Of a stretch of 64,000 nucleotides of DNA, positions 34,034 to 45,400 are shown in pieces. Both the position numbers and the translations under genes were made by a program. Source of the stretch: Limonium bicolor (taxonomy: Eukaryota; Streptophyta; Magnoliopsida; Caryophyllales; Plumbaginaceae); NCBI GenBank assembly GCA_023374045.1, contig CM041782.1, positions 181,618,629 to 181,682,628 of the forward strand. Reading direction: 5' to 3'. The notes beneath the pieces were generated by a model that was not told the origin of the DNA, did no database searches, and saw only the letters and a list, made by a program, of their open reading frames with translations. Position 1 is the stretch's first letter. Each line of letters opens with the position of its first letter.

Positions 34034-35185
34034 TAACGTTGTCATGTTTTCGGACATGTATATATGCCCACATTAAATTTAATTTGTCATACGTTATCAT
34101 ATGTCCGAATTATAAAACGCGTTATGATTTTTATGCGTTTAATATTTTGGGGGTATTTCATTTACCAAGTACATAAATTTATATAATTCATACTATACCC
34201 TTGTATTATATAATTCACTCACCATTTAATATGTTATACTTTAGCATAATAACTTTATATCTAATGTGTTATAATTTATCTTCCCATCTTATAACATCTC
34301 TTATTTGATGTTATATGGTTCCCAACCATATCATATAATCCATTCACTTCATATATTCTTATATATATAAGAATTATAAGACTCATTTATTAAATGATAT
34401 ATCTTATCATTTTATGTAAGGTAATTAACCTCACTTAGTTATGTTATTCTACACAAACCCATATTAAAATTATAATCCTAAGGTTATGTAACATTATATA
34501 GTACATTGCTAAACTTTTGAAGCCTATTTAATACTCCACATTATTTTATAACCCCATTATTTCATCACTTGTACTAGTTTCATTAATGACATTAATACTT
34601 TATAATTGTTGTAACATTTATAACATTATAGACCATAGTCTAAAATTCAATCATAATCTTCACATTGTACGTATAGTACATAAGTAATTAATAAAATCCT
34701 TAATGGTGTTACATTATTTAGCCAAGTAACTTTCAACCTTAGAATTTGAAATCAATTGTACTATATCTTATAAGTTAATTCCTCTCTTATCTAGTATAAT
34801 CTAATCCTCTTACTACATATACACATATGTATTCATACAATATGTATACATCGTCTCATAAATTCTAATATTAACCCATTACATATACATATATAAAACT
34901 CAACTTCTCATAATTAAAATCAACTTAATATTGATAACTTAATACCGACTTTATAAAACAATTCCTTAATTATTTTAACCCATCAATTGATCAACTTACT
35001 AACAAAGTTACTAGTCTCATTTACAACTTACTATTTACTACTTAATCACTTAAAGTTGGCCAAATACAGTATTGGTGTTGTCATTCACCTCTAACTTAGT
35101 TTAAGCCCAATTAAATACCTAGATTACTTTCTCCTTCTTACTTGGGCCTAGATTAAACAAGGCCTAACTCAGTTTGGTTTGTTGA

Positions 35186-36941
35186 TGTTGGAGAAATATG
35201 TGACTACTTCTACCACTTAGGCAGTGTACCTAATCGTTTTGCGGGATAGTGGATTCGTGGGGTTGTCGTACTCTTGGGGACCTCGCTGTGGATAACTGAC
35301 AATGAATTAAATTTACTGAGACTTCTAGTAAATAGATTTTATCAATTTTTTAGGAGAAGAAATAATTACAAACTTAACTTAAACAAATAATAATAAAAAC
35401 AATTAAATAGAACAAGATAATAAAAATAGGAATTATAAATCTTTTGTTTTTGAGAAAGCATCCCGGGTTGTTCTGCTCACCTATTTTATTAATTATTAAT
35501 ATTAACTTTACCACTTAAGTAATAACTCAGAAACTATAAATATTCGTTGACGACTAAATCTAACGAACCCTAACCAGTTGCTAGAACTAGCAGCAGACTA
35601 ATGCTCTAATCCGGACACAACCAATCGCATAAAGAACAGCTTCCATTTGAGACTAATTAACCTATAGGCCGGATCAGGCTTCTAGCTGTTAATCAGGTTT
35701 AATTTATATGTCTTGTTTACTATCTCAGCTCTCGCGTGTTGATTAGAAAACTACAAATATTACTTTAATAATTGATCAGAGAATTAAAGCAGATGAATAA
35801 CTGGAATTAAACTATTACTTTAGATAAAATCATAGTGGAAGCTCAACATAACATAATTATATAAATAGGCTCGCATCCAAACCTGGGAGGGCTTAAGTTT
35901 ATTTAATTAAACATAACTATATATAAACAACGTTTAAACAAAATAAGAGAAAGGGTAGAGAAAACTCCAGCTAGCAAGTCGACTCTGAATCCCAGCTCCG
36001 CCTCTGTATCCACGTCGTCGCTAATAATAATACTAACTAAATGGTAGAGATGTGGCGTGGTGGAAAAATAAATAAAATTGGAGAAGATGGAGAATAGAAA
36101 TTGATGTGGTCGTGGAGAACGAGCGCGAATGAGCTGTTCGTGAATGAGCGGGTGGGCTTTGGATTAAAGAAGGGATTGTTTTATACGGAAGGGAGCGTAG
36201 TTTATTATAGGAAAGGAGATAAGAAGAAGAAGACAACGGAGCAGGCGGTGTGATTAAATGGCGGTGGAGTTGGTGAGCAGATCGTGGGCAGCAGCAATTG
36301 ATTGCAGACAGAGCCATCGTCACGCGTCAGTGAATTAAGGTGGGCGCCGTCTGCAATTAATGTAGAGCAGTTGGAACGCGGCGCCGTGAGAAGAAGAAGA
36401 AGAAAAACCCTGTTTGTAATTCTGTTTTGTCCGCGAGGCGGTCATCTGTGTGCTGTCCGCCCGATAAGAGGCGGAGCCTCTGTCCTGTCCGCGACCAAAC
36501 CAGGCGGACCTCTCTTCCGCGTCCGCGAGGGTTGTTTCTGCCTTGTCCGCTACTTATGAGGGCGGACTCCTCTGTCTGTCCGCCAGGCGGACGTCTATCT
36601 CTTGTCCGCTACTTATGAGGCGGACGCGCCTCTTGTCCGCCAGGCGGACGTGCCTCTGTTCTATGCGACATTGTATATATATACTAATGTACTACAATCT
36701 TCAACTGGCTCCAGATTCTTCGTTATAAGTCCGTTTTACTCGCCGTTTGCTGCGTTGGAAAGCTCATGAGATTATCTATCCATTTATATAGCTTTTTCCT
36801 ACTTTTAACACATAAAATATAACAATTCATATCAAAATATAAATCTAGGAAAATCATATGATAAGTGTAAAATATGACATGCATTGTTATAAAAATAGGA
36901 AGAATTAAAGTCCTAAGAATAGATATATTTTACACTTATCA
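35186..36941 (-). repeat. 3' LTR of the non-autonomous element
   Basis: Ends TGTTGGAGAAAT and TTTACACTTATCA. It aligns end to end with 39321-41092 but lacks many single or paired bases, mostly in homopolymers or dinucleotides. A GTCCGC/GCGGAC array occupies 36427-36655. Confidence 0.9.
36427..36655. repeat. GTCCGC / GCGGAC inverted-repeat array (left copy)
   Basis: About eight GTCCGC and as many GCGGAC words alternate, forming consecutive short stems (for example GTCCGCCAGGCGGAC). The matching array in the other LTR is at 40574-40803. Confidence 0.8.
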
Positions 36942-38100
36942 AACTTCCTCACACTTAGCTTTTGCTTGTCCTCAAGCAAATAGAGAATAAATATATCTCT
37001 AAGGCCATAGTATTAAACCTCAGGATTAAACAGATGCAAAACAGAGCAAGCCAAGTGACAATCAAATGAATAGTTCTGCTCCTGGTTGTAGGTTTTCGCA
37101 AACAGTGAAAAAGAATAATTTTTTAAAGCATGGATAAGTTAGGCTACAAAATCTGAATGTAAATTATCTTGGGATCTTCCACCATTTCTTTCCCTTAACC
37201 TTTGGATGACAAGGGGTGTGAAGTAACACCTTATTCCGTGATACCTTTCAACACCACATACTCATGATCGAAATATGAAAAATTGTGACAGTTATTCAGC
37301 ATTAAGAGTTTTGCATGTTCATTTTTTTTCGCACAATTTGTTTCATCCCCCAGACTTTTCTCTTCACCCATGTAGCGGCTTTGGGCCTTCTATCCCAGAT
37401 CACAAGACCTTAGGTAGATGGGTGATGAGGCACCCCAAGGACTTAATAACCGAATGAAGAGGCCTGTTTTGGTTCAGAAAAAAAATTTTATGATCAGAGG
37501 AGTACCTTGCCTTTTCCTTTTCATACCAAACTTTCACATTATTTCCAAAATCCCAAGATAAACTAATTCAGTTTCCCCAATTAACTTAATCCACCAAATT
37601 TTGGGAAAACAGATTAATTTTAATAAAACTAAACAATCAAACAGCCTAGAGCAGAAAGATCCTTGAGGTGGCCACCTGGCTTTACTTCATAATTTATGCA
37701 AAAATTTTCACCCAAGAATTCAACATTTATAAGCACTCAGAGCAGTGATTCCCTCAATGCAAGAAGACAATTAAAAACATGTGTGGCATTAAGTGCAACT
37801 GGCATATTTTCAGGGAAAGGTCTAAACTTCCTCACACTTAAGAGGAGCAATGTCCTCATTGTTCATAAAATAATCAAGAAAAGACCTTTCAAAATATGCC
37901 AGACTCATGAAGAATTTCATTCAGGACAATCATGGACTGATATAATAATAATCATTAAGCGTGATAGACTGGACACAAACATTTAAAATAAAGAAACTGA
38001 AACTCCCCTGATATCGTAGATTGAGGAAGGTGTCCTTCCTCACACTTAAGTGCTAACAATGGGGGTAGTAGCGTTCCTCACACTTGCGTTCAAGCAAGTG
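36942..38100 (-). other. Polypurine tract and four hairpin-plus-purine modules
   Basis: Read on the minus strand, TAAGTGTGAGGAA occurs at 36945-36957, 37828-37840 and 38036-38048, with AAGTGTGAGGAA at 38074-38085. The copy at 36945 adjoins the 3' LTR and is the functional tract. Three of the four have a short stem just upstream: TTTGCTTG/CAAGCAAA around GAGGA at the first, ACAATG/CATTGC-like around AGGA at the second, and CACTTGC/GCAAGTG at the fourth. Confidence 0.75.
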
Positions 38101-38315
38101 TCCAGCCTTGGAGTTCTTCAGGTACCATGATACGAATTTCACCTGCACACACTCACAACTACCACAAAAACGCTAAAAGCGCTGCATTAAAACACGGGCA
38201 CCATTGCCACTTCTAACCAAAAGAAAAACAAAAATAAACCAGAAAACAAAAACAAAACATGAATGTTAACCACTGGGTTGCCTCCCAGTAAGCTGCCCGT
38301 AGTTTTAGTCTTTGG

Positions 38316-39053
38316 CTAGACTATCGCTTCGTTATCCTGGTGTTTGAGGAGGTACTGCCGGTAGCGTAGTTGTAACAGGAGACCAGGTGTGGTTGGCTTC
38401 ATTTCCTCAAATTGGAGGATGTAAACATCCTCCTCTTGTTGTTGAGGCTTATGGAGGCAGGATGGAAGTTGATGAGAGACCGGTGGTAGTGGTGTTCCTT
38501 CCTCAGAGTCGAGGATGTAAATTTCCTCTTCCGGTTGGTGAGGCTTAACAGGATAGCGCTCGTCCAGCTGGTTGACTGGCTCAGACACAATATCTTCGAA
38601 CTTTAATTGCTCCTCCCGTGTTGGGGATGGGGATGGAGGAGAAATGTAACTCTCAGACATTTGTTCTAACTCGGCGTCGGAGAAAAATGTACTGAGAAGT
38701 TTCTTTATCTCCTCATCAGAACTTGCTGCATCATGAATATCTGGCTCAGTTTGCTCTTCACTCCTTAGAGTCACCACTCGAATTTCTTCAGGTGGTTCGG
38801 CCTGACTCAGGAGAAGTTCGTCTAGCCTCCTAGTAGATTGCTGCTCGTTCTGATTGAAGTAGTAATACCCCAACTGAGTTTCGTTATACTGTGCATTAGC
38901 CTGGTTGACTTCCCACCAATACGGCTCTCGATTTGATTGTTGAGGTGGTTGATAATCCTTGACCAATCTTTGATATGAGGATATCTCCTCTTGCATTTGT
39001 GTCCATTCCAAATTGATCAATAATCTTCTCACCTCATCGTGGTTGCTCTCCAT
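38316..39053 (-). CDS. Hypothetical acidic protein of the non-autonomous element
   Basis: An intact 245-codon ORF, the only one in the internal region, starting about 240 bases after the PBS, where gag would begin. I do not recognise a family. The N-terminus (MESNHDEVRRLLINLEW) looks helical and is Gln/Asn/Tyr-rich up to about residue 80. The C-terminal two thirds is very acidic and Pro-rich, with a doubled module EEEIYILDSEEGTPLPP and EEDVYILQFEEMKP. There is no zinc knuckle, DSG, RT or integrase motif, signal peptide or membrane segment. It may be a gag-replacing protein; that is inference. Confidence 0.6.
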   Translation of the reverse strand: MESNHDEVRRLLINLEWTQMQEEISSYQRLVKDYQPPQQSNREPYWWEVNQANAQYNETQLGYYYFNQNEQQSTRRLDELLLSQAEPPEEIRVVTLRSEEQTEPDIHDAASSDEEIKKLLSTFFSDAELEQMSESYISPPSPSPTREEQLKFEDIVSEPVNQLDERYPVKPHQPEEEIYILDSEEGTPLPPVSHQLPSCLHKPQQQEEDVYILQFEEMKPTTPGLLLQLRYRQYLLKHQDNEAIV

Positions 39054-39296
39054 TGTCAGTAACTAGCCTACAAAAACAAAAACAAAAATACCAAGTAGAA
39101 AAGAAATAGAAACAGAAAATAAAAATAAAAAATAGACAAAATTGACTAGAAAGAGAAACAAATAATAATATAGAAATACAAGAATTTTTTTTTTAAGGAA
39201 AATTAAATAAATAAAGCGAAAATAAAATAAAATGAAAGTAAATAAAAATAGAAATCCCAATAAAATTTAAAAACTATCAATTAACCGTGCTGGAGG

Positions 39297-39314
39297 TCCC
39301 CGGCAACGGCGCCA
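39297..39314 (-). other. Primer-binding site, tRNA-Asp
   Basis: The minus strand reads TGGCGCCGTTGCCGGGGA, complementary to the 3' end of plant tRNA-Asp over 18 bases. It lies six bases inside the LTR end at 39321. This PBS is typical of Athila-type elements. Confidence 0.9.
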
Positions 39315-39320
39315 AAAACT

Positions 39321-41092
39321 TGTTGGAGAAATATGTGACTACTTCTACCACTTAGGCAGTGTACCTAATCGTTTTGCGGGATAGTGGATTCGTGGGGTTT
39401 TCGTACTCTTGGGGACCTCGCTGTGGATAACTGACAATGAATTAAATTTACTGAGACTTCTAGTAAATAGATTTTATCAATTTTTTAGGAGAAGAAATAA
39501 TTACAAACTTAACTTAAACAAAATAATAATAAAAACAATTAAAATAGAACAAGATAATAAAAATAGGAATTATAAATCTTTTTGTTTTTGAGAAAGCATC
39601 CCGGGTTGTTCTGCTCACCTATTTTATTAATTATATTAATATTAACTTTACCACTTAAGTAATAAACTCAGAAACTATAAATAATTCGTTGACGACTAAA
39701 TCTAACGAACCCTAACTAGTTGCTAGAACTAGCAGCAGACTAATGCTCTAATCCGGACACAACCAATCGCATAAAGAACAGCTTCCATTTGAGACTAATT
39801 AACCTATAGGCCGGATCAGGCTTCTAGCTGTTAATCAGGTTTAATTCCTATGTCTTGTTTACTATCTCAGCTCTCGCGTGTTGATTAGAAAACTACAAAT
39901 ATTACTTTAATAATTGATCAGAGAATTAAAGCAGATGAATAACTGGAATTAAACTATTACTTTAGATAAAATCATAGTGGAAAGCTCAACATAACATAAT
40001 TATATAAAATAGGCTCGCATCCCAAACCTGGGAGGGCTTAAGTTTATTTAATTAAACATAACTATATATAAACAACGTTTAAACAAAATAAGAGAAAGGG
40101 TAGAGAAAACTCCAGCTAGCAAGTCGACTCTGAATCCCAGCTCCGCCTCTGTATCCACGTCGTCGCTAATAATAATACTAACTAAATGGTAGAGATGTGG
40201 CGTGGTGGAAAAATAAATAAAATTGGAGAAGATGGAGAGAATAGAAATTGATGTGGTCGTGTGGAGAACGAGCGCGAATGAGCTGTTCGTGAATGAGCGG
40301 GTGGGCTTTGGATTAAAGAAGGGATTGTTTTATACGGAAGGGAGCGTAGTTTATTTATAGGAAAGGAGATAAGAAGAAGAAGACAACGGAGCAGGCGGTG
40401 TGATTAAATGGCGGTGGAGTTGGTGAGCAGATCGTGGGCAGCAGCAATTGATTGCAGACAGAGCCATCGTCACGCGTCAGTGAATTAAGGTGGGCGCCGT
40501 CTGCAATTAATGTAGAGCAGTTGGAACGCGGCGCCGTGAAGAAGGAAGAAGAAAACCCTGTTTGTAATTCTGTTTTGTCCGCGAGGCGGTCATCTGTGTG
40601 CTGTCCGCCCGATAAGAGGCGGACGCCTCTGTCCTGTCCGCGACCAAACCAGGCGGACCTCTCTTCCGCGTCCGCGAGGCGGTTGTTTCTGCCTTGTCCG
40701 CTACTTATGAGGCGGACTCCTCTGTCCTGTCCGCCAGGCGGACGTCTATCTCTTGTCCGCTACTTATGAGGCGGACGCGCCTCTTGTCCGCCAGGCGGAC
40801 GTGCCTCTGTTCTATGCGACATTGTATATATATACTAATGTACTACAATCTTCAACTGGCTCCAGATTCTTCGTTATAAGTCCGTTTTACTCGCCGTTTG
40901 CTGCGTTGGAAAGCTCATGAGATTATCTATCCATTTATATAGCTTTTTCCTACTTTTAACACATAAAATATATCAATTCATATCAAAATATAAATCTAGG
41001 AAAATCATATGATAAGTGTAAAATATGACATGCATTGTTATAAAAATAGGAAGAATTAAAGTCCTAAGAATAGATATATTTTACACTTATCA
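39321..41092 (-). repeat. 5' LTR of the non-autonomous element
   Basis: Ends TGTTGGAGAAAT and TTTACACTTATCA; 1,772 bp against 1,756 for the left copy. High identity implies recent insertion. The GTCCGC/GCGGAC array lies at 40574-40803. Confidence 0.9.
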
Positions 41093-42403
41093 GTTGACCA
41101 ATTATAAGGCCAAATTCATTTTAACCTTGTGGGCCAATTTCTAGCCCAATTCAATTTGACTAACCCATATCAAATCTAAATGGTCAAAGTTCCTAATTCA
41201 ACTGACCATCCAATTTCAATTTTGACCCTCCAAGTCAAAACCCCTAATTCACGTTTGACAATCTTATTTCAATTTTTACCAATTTGAATCACCATTTCTA
41301 AGTTTGACCAATCTAAATTTTGATTTTTACCAAGTTAAAATCCCCAATCTGATGTTGACCTAACCCTAATTCAGTTTCGTAAATCTCCCGAAGCTTTCAT
41401 AATTCGCATTTTCACCTAATCTTCTTATATTTACGTTTCTGCCCCAAATTTCACTAAGCTACCAATTCGCCCATAATTTTCTCCAATTACATTTTCGGGC
41501 ACCATTTAATCATAATTACCATTTTACCACTAATTTTTGAATATTACAATTTTGCCCCAATATTAATTTATCCAGAAAACCCTAGTTCCTATTACCGTAA
41601 ACCCCAATTTCTGATTTCTTCCCCAATTTGATTTCAGAAACCCCAAATCTTCAATTGACTCCCTAATTTCAGATTTTACCCAAATTGATTTCAGAAACCC
41701 TAATTCTAATACCGCAAATCCCCAAATTCAGGTTTGTTCAACATCAACCTTTATACTCATGAAACTTAAACTCCAATCGTTCCGAACACTAAACTTTAAC
41801 CAATTTTCAAAATTCTCAAATCCCAACAAGATATACCTAGATTTCGGTTTTCATCACAACTCCACAAATCTATCAGTTTCACAAAACCTAAATTACCAAA
41901 CTAAAACTTGAATCTCGTATATACTAATGGCTATTAATAACCCTAAATTTTGCAATAATCCAAATCACCAGAAGCCCTAAAGTTGCACTTAATCAGAAAC
42001 ACCAAATTAAAACCCTAATTCAAACAGTCAAAAACATAAAATCGCACTAATCAAAACCCTAATATTATGGACTTACGATACACCCTCAAGCCCTCATATT
42101 TTTGGACAAATTTGTAAGGAAGAGGATCTACCTCCCCGACGTTGACGGGGCCTAGATCCGACCTCCTTTCCTCGGTTGTTTTTCGCTTCTGCTCCAGATC
42201 CGGTCAAATAAGGCCGCGTTTGGGTTTTCCAAACTCGAGCAAAGAGAAGATGGACAAAGAGAAGAGGTTAAGCCTTGTTTGGGTTTTGGAAATAAAAAGG
42301 GAACACGAAGGAGGGAAAGGCGAGACCATTACCTTTGGAGTTTCTGTTTTTTCGAGTTTTCCTTGTTCGTCGGCGAGGAGGAAGGGAGGCGCAGGAAACT
42401 GTT
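41093..42403 (-). other. Continuation of the interrupted minus-strand LTR
   Basis: AT-rich noncoding sequence dense in TTGACC and AACCCTAAT words, then a GC-richer stretch from about 42060. No gene is seen. It ends where TGAAATACCCC begins the next element. Confidence 0.4.
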
Positions 42404-45400
42404 TGAAATACCCCTAAATTAATTTAAATTAATTTAGGGGATTTCTTTTATTAAACCATAAATAATACTATTAATATTAAATTATGGTATGGAATTATGA
42501 ATATTAAATTATTATATGGAATTGTGAAATTTATTTAGGGGTTTCTCCTATTTAACCCTAATTATTATACATTATTATATAGTATTATGAATTTAATAAT
42601 AAGATTTATAAGTCAATAAATCTTGGAAAAATTTCTAAACACTCCAAATATATAAAGATTTTAGGAAGTGTTGGAACATTGTTTTGAAACATAAAGTCAA
42701 TATAAAATTCTAGAAACCTTAAAGCTTATTAAGCCTTGCTAGAGTTGACTTTTTGAGAATGGTCAAACCAGGCCATGAAACCTATACCAAAAATAGGTTA
42801 TGAAAAACCATGAAGATCGATAAAAAGAACGTCAAAACGGATCATCCTAGCCAAAGTTATGATAGATTGAAGTTTAGAGCCAAAATTTTGAGAAATGCTG
42901 ACGTGTCAGTCAGCCAGGCACTACCACTGAACAGTCCCAGTTTTTCGACAGTTTGGCATGTCGAGGGTCGAATTTGAGACGCCTATATCTCCTGATCTAC
43001 TCCACCATTTGGTATGCCGTCTGTTACATTCTCTTCTCCTTAATCCCATCTTTCCAACCATTACTCACACATCATCTAACTCCTTCTACAATAACCGGAA
43101 AATTGATCCAAAGTTGGCTCCTCGCAAGTTCGTAACCCAGAACTGCAGTTTTGCCTGAAGTCGGGTAAACTTCGTCACGCCATAACTTCTTCAATTCTCA
43201 TCCAAATTTCGTGTTCTTTAGCTTGTTTTGAAGGTCTCTAATCCCTCTACAACTTTCATGTTGATGGCCAAGGCTGATTCGCACTGGTTTTGGATATAAA
43301 ACTGTCTAAAGTTGCCTACTCGATCTCGGTGGAAAATCTGCCCAGTTCATCCCGAAACCAACTAGGTAAACACCGATCTTGAGAGATCTGTAACTTTCTC
43401 CCTAGTTCATCAAAATCAATGATTCTTCCACTAACATCTAGAGTTACATGTCTAGTTTGGATTGTGATAGGTTACATGAATCAAATCTCTCTCAGTTGGT
43501 GCGAGTTGATTCGAGAAGTGGCATACTGAACCGCATGAAATAACGATTTCCAGTTTTCCCGATTTCATTTCGCCCCGTTAATGCAATTCCGGTGAGTCTC
43601 CGATCAAATTGCTCCGATGTTGATGTTCGTAGTCATGTTTCCGATCAAACCCACATGCCAATTTACTCTATTATGCATTACAATGGGGGAATTTGTTAAA
43701 ATTGAATTCGAATTGAACTTTGAACCCTAACTTCGAACCCAGATTCGAAATTACTCAATTCTGCATGAAAATTGGGGATATTGGTACCATTAGAACCGGG
43801 ATTTAATTTCGAGTCGATAGGAGCAAGAATCATCGAATTTCGTTCTGTGGATTGTGAGAAATCATCAGATTAGTACTCGATCCCCTTATTGCCTTCGCTG
43901 AAGAACTTGCGTGTTCTGGGCCGTCCGATCGCGGTTAATAAACATGGACGGCCAAGATTAGATCGTGGGTTTTTAAGTTGTAATAAGATTAATGTATTTT
44001 CCAGAATAAAGTCCTAACTTGCTAGATTTATTTAATGGCCTTCCCGAATGTGTTTTGACTTGAAATTTTAACCATAGATTCCTTATTTAATCTAGTTTAT
44101 TTTGATGTAAATTAATATGGGTTTTGAGTTTTTAACATAAGTTATGATTTTTTGCAAGTTACGGGTATTATGGAATTATTTGGGTGATTTAAAAAGATTT
44201 TTTATGAAATAAAAATTTTATAATATGTCTAAAATGTTATAGTTATTATATATTAAATTTGGGAATTTTTGGACAAGGGTAAATAGGTTTAAAATTATGT
44301 TTATGGAATTTTCATAAGAATAACTTATAATATAGGTTTTTAATATAACAAAAATTAAAGTATGGTTTGTCAATAAGCTTATAGGTTGGGAAAATATAAT
44401 AAGACTAAACTAACATTTAATACAGAATGTAATAAATATTTTTTTTTTGGGTGTAAACTTTAAGTGAAGTAAATATATTATAGAGTACGTATATATAAAC
44501 GAAATAAAAAAGTAACTTAGGTTAAATCGAGGAACTAAATTAATCTACATTTATAATTATATAATATGGAAGTTAATATACTTAATTGAAACTAAGGAAA
44601 ATACCTTATTTTATAAACCATATATTGGATGTAGCTATGTGTAAAAGTTAGTATAATAATTAAGTGCAATAAAACTACACAAGGAATGTCTTGAATAAAT
44701 CCTAATATATATACACATAAAAAGAAACTGCATAAATAAAAGAAATAAAATACCTTATAGAAAATATAATATGAAGGAATTAATGAGATAAACTAAACCT
44801 CTACATAATACTAATAAAGAATATTATATGAGGCGGTATTAAATTAAGATTATTAAACTTAAGGAGTTATCTTTGAATTTCTAAGATGTATATAAACCGT
44901 ATTAAAATACATGTATAGTATTAGTCAACGACCATAATGTAAGTCTACAATTGGGTTAAGTAATTAATAAGTTAAAACTTAGGAAAAATTGTGATTAGAT
45001 TACATAAAATGTTACACAAATAGATCTTATTCTATAATTAATGATAAATAAATGTAATACTTTCACATCTAAATGTTCTTAATATATAAACAATAATAAA
45101 GTAAATAAAATACTTTTACATATGAACGTGAGGTGGATTAGTAAGTCTAGATTTAATCATTTCTTAACATTTAAGGTATTGAAATATAACTTAATGTTTT
45201 AAGTTAAAATCATTAAAAGGATTATGATATAAAACTACATTAAACTATGATTTGGAAATTTATCTAAATAATAATCCTTAAGTTTCTTGGCATTAGATAA
45301 GCCATATGAAATACATTTATAACATTAATTACCAATACTTAGGATGTGAGTCTACAATTAAGAGAGGTATTTAGTAATTAGAATTTATAGAAAGGTTTAT

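Larger units (their letters stand above)
27211..34160 (-). repeat. Very long solo LTR, Tekay-type (6.95 kb)
   Basis: The ends TGTAACACCCCC and GGGGGTATTTCA are flanked by an exact TSD TTTAC (27206-27210 and 34161-34165). No internal LTR boundary, PBS, polypurine tract or pol sequence is visible, so this is one LTR left after recombination. Near its 3' end (minus strand) it has an ACTCAGC/GCTGAGT stem (27617-27637), a CAG|GT junction (27593/27594) and a CAACCAC/GTGGTTG stem around CACGTG (27315-27332). The interior holds tandem duplications and a tRNA-like sequence. Confidence 0.82.
35186..41092 (-). mobile_element. Non-autonomous LTR retrotransposon, tRNA-Asp primed
   Basis: A complete 5.9 kb minus-strand element with exact TSD GTTGA (35181-35185 and 41093-41097) and two near-identical LTRs. 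The PBS fits tRNA-Asp, as in Athila-type elements. The internal region is only about 2.4 kb and lacks gag, RT and integrase. It holds one 245-codon ORF and repeated polypurine-like modules. This is a LARD-like, trans-mobilised structure. Confidence 0.92.
23956..42403 (-). mobile_element. Tekay-type LTR on the minus strand, split by three insertions
   Basis: It starts TGTAACCCC at 23956. On the minus strand an ACAG|GT junction lies 374 bases from this end (24329/24330), near a CAGC/GCTG stem (24354-24366), the pattern of the other Tekay LTRs. It is interrupted at 24763-26140, 27211-34160 and 35186-41092. Removing each insert with one TSD copy makes the flanks continuous. About 4.2 kb remains with no ORF. 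The other end is not in view; the 42404 element appears to have inserted into it. Confidence 0.5.

Noticed and set aside
27211..34160. Full-length retrotransposon rather than a solo LTR
   Set aside because: No internal LTR terminus, PBS or polypurine tract could be found between the TSD-flanked ends.
36302..36728. Short Cys/Arg-rich frames, repeated at 40452-40879
   Set aside because: They read through the GTCCGC/GCGGAC array of the LTR; the frames differ between the two LTR copies.
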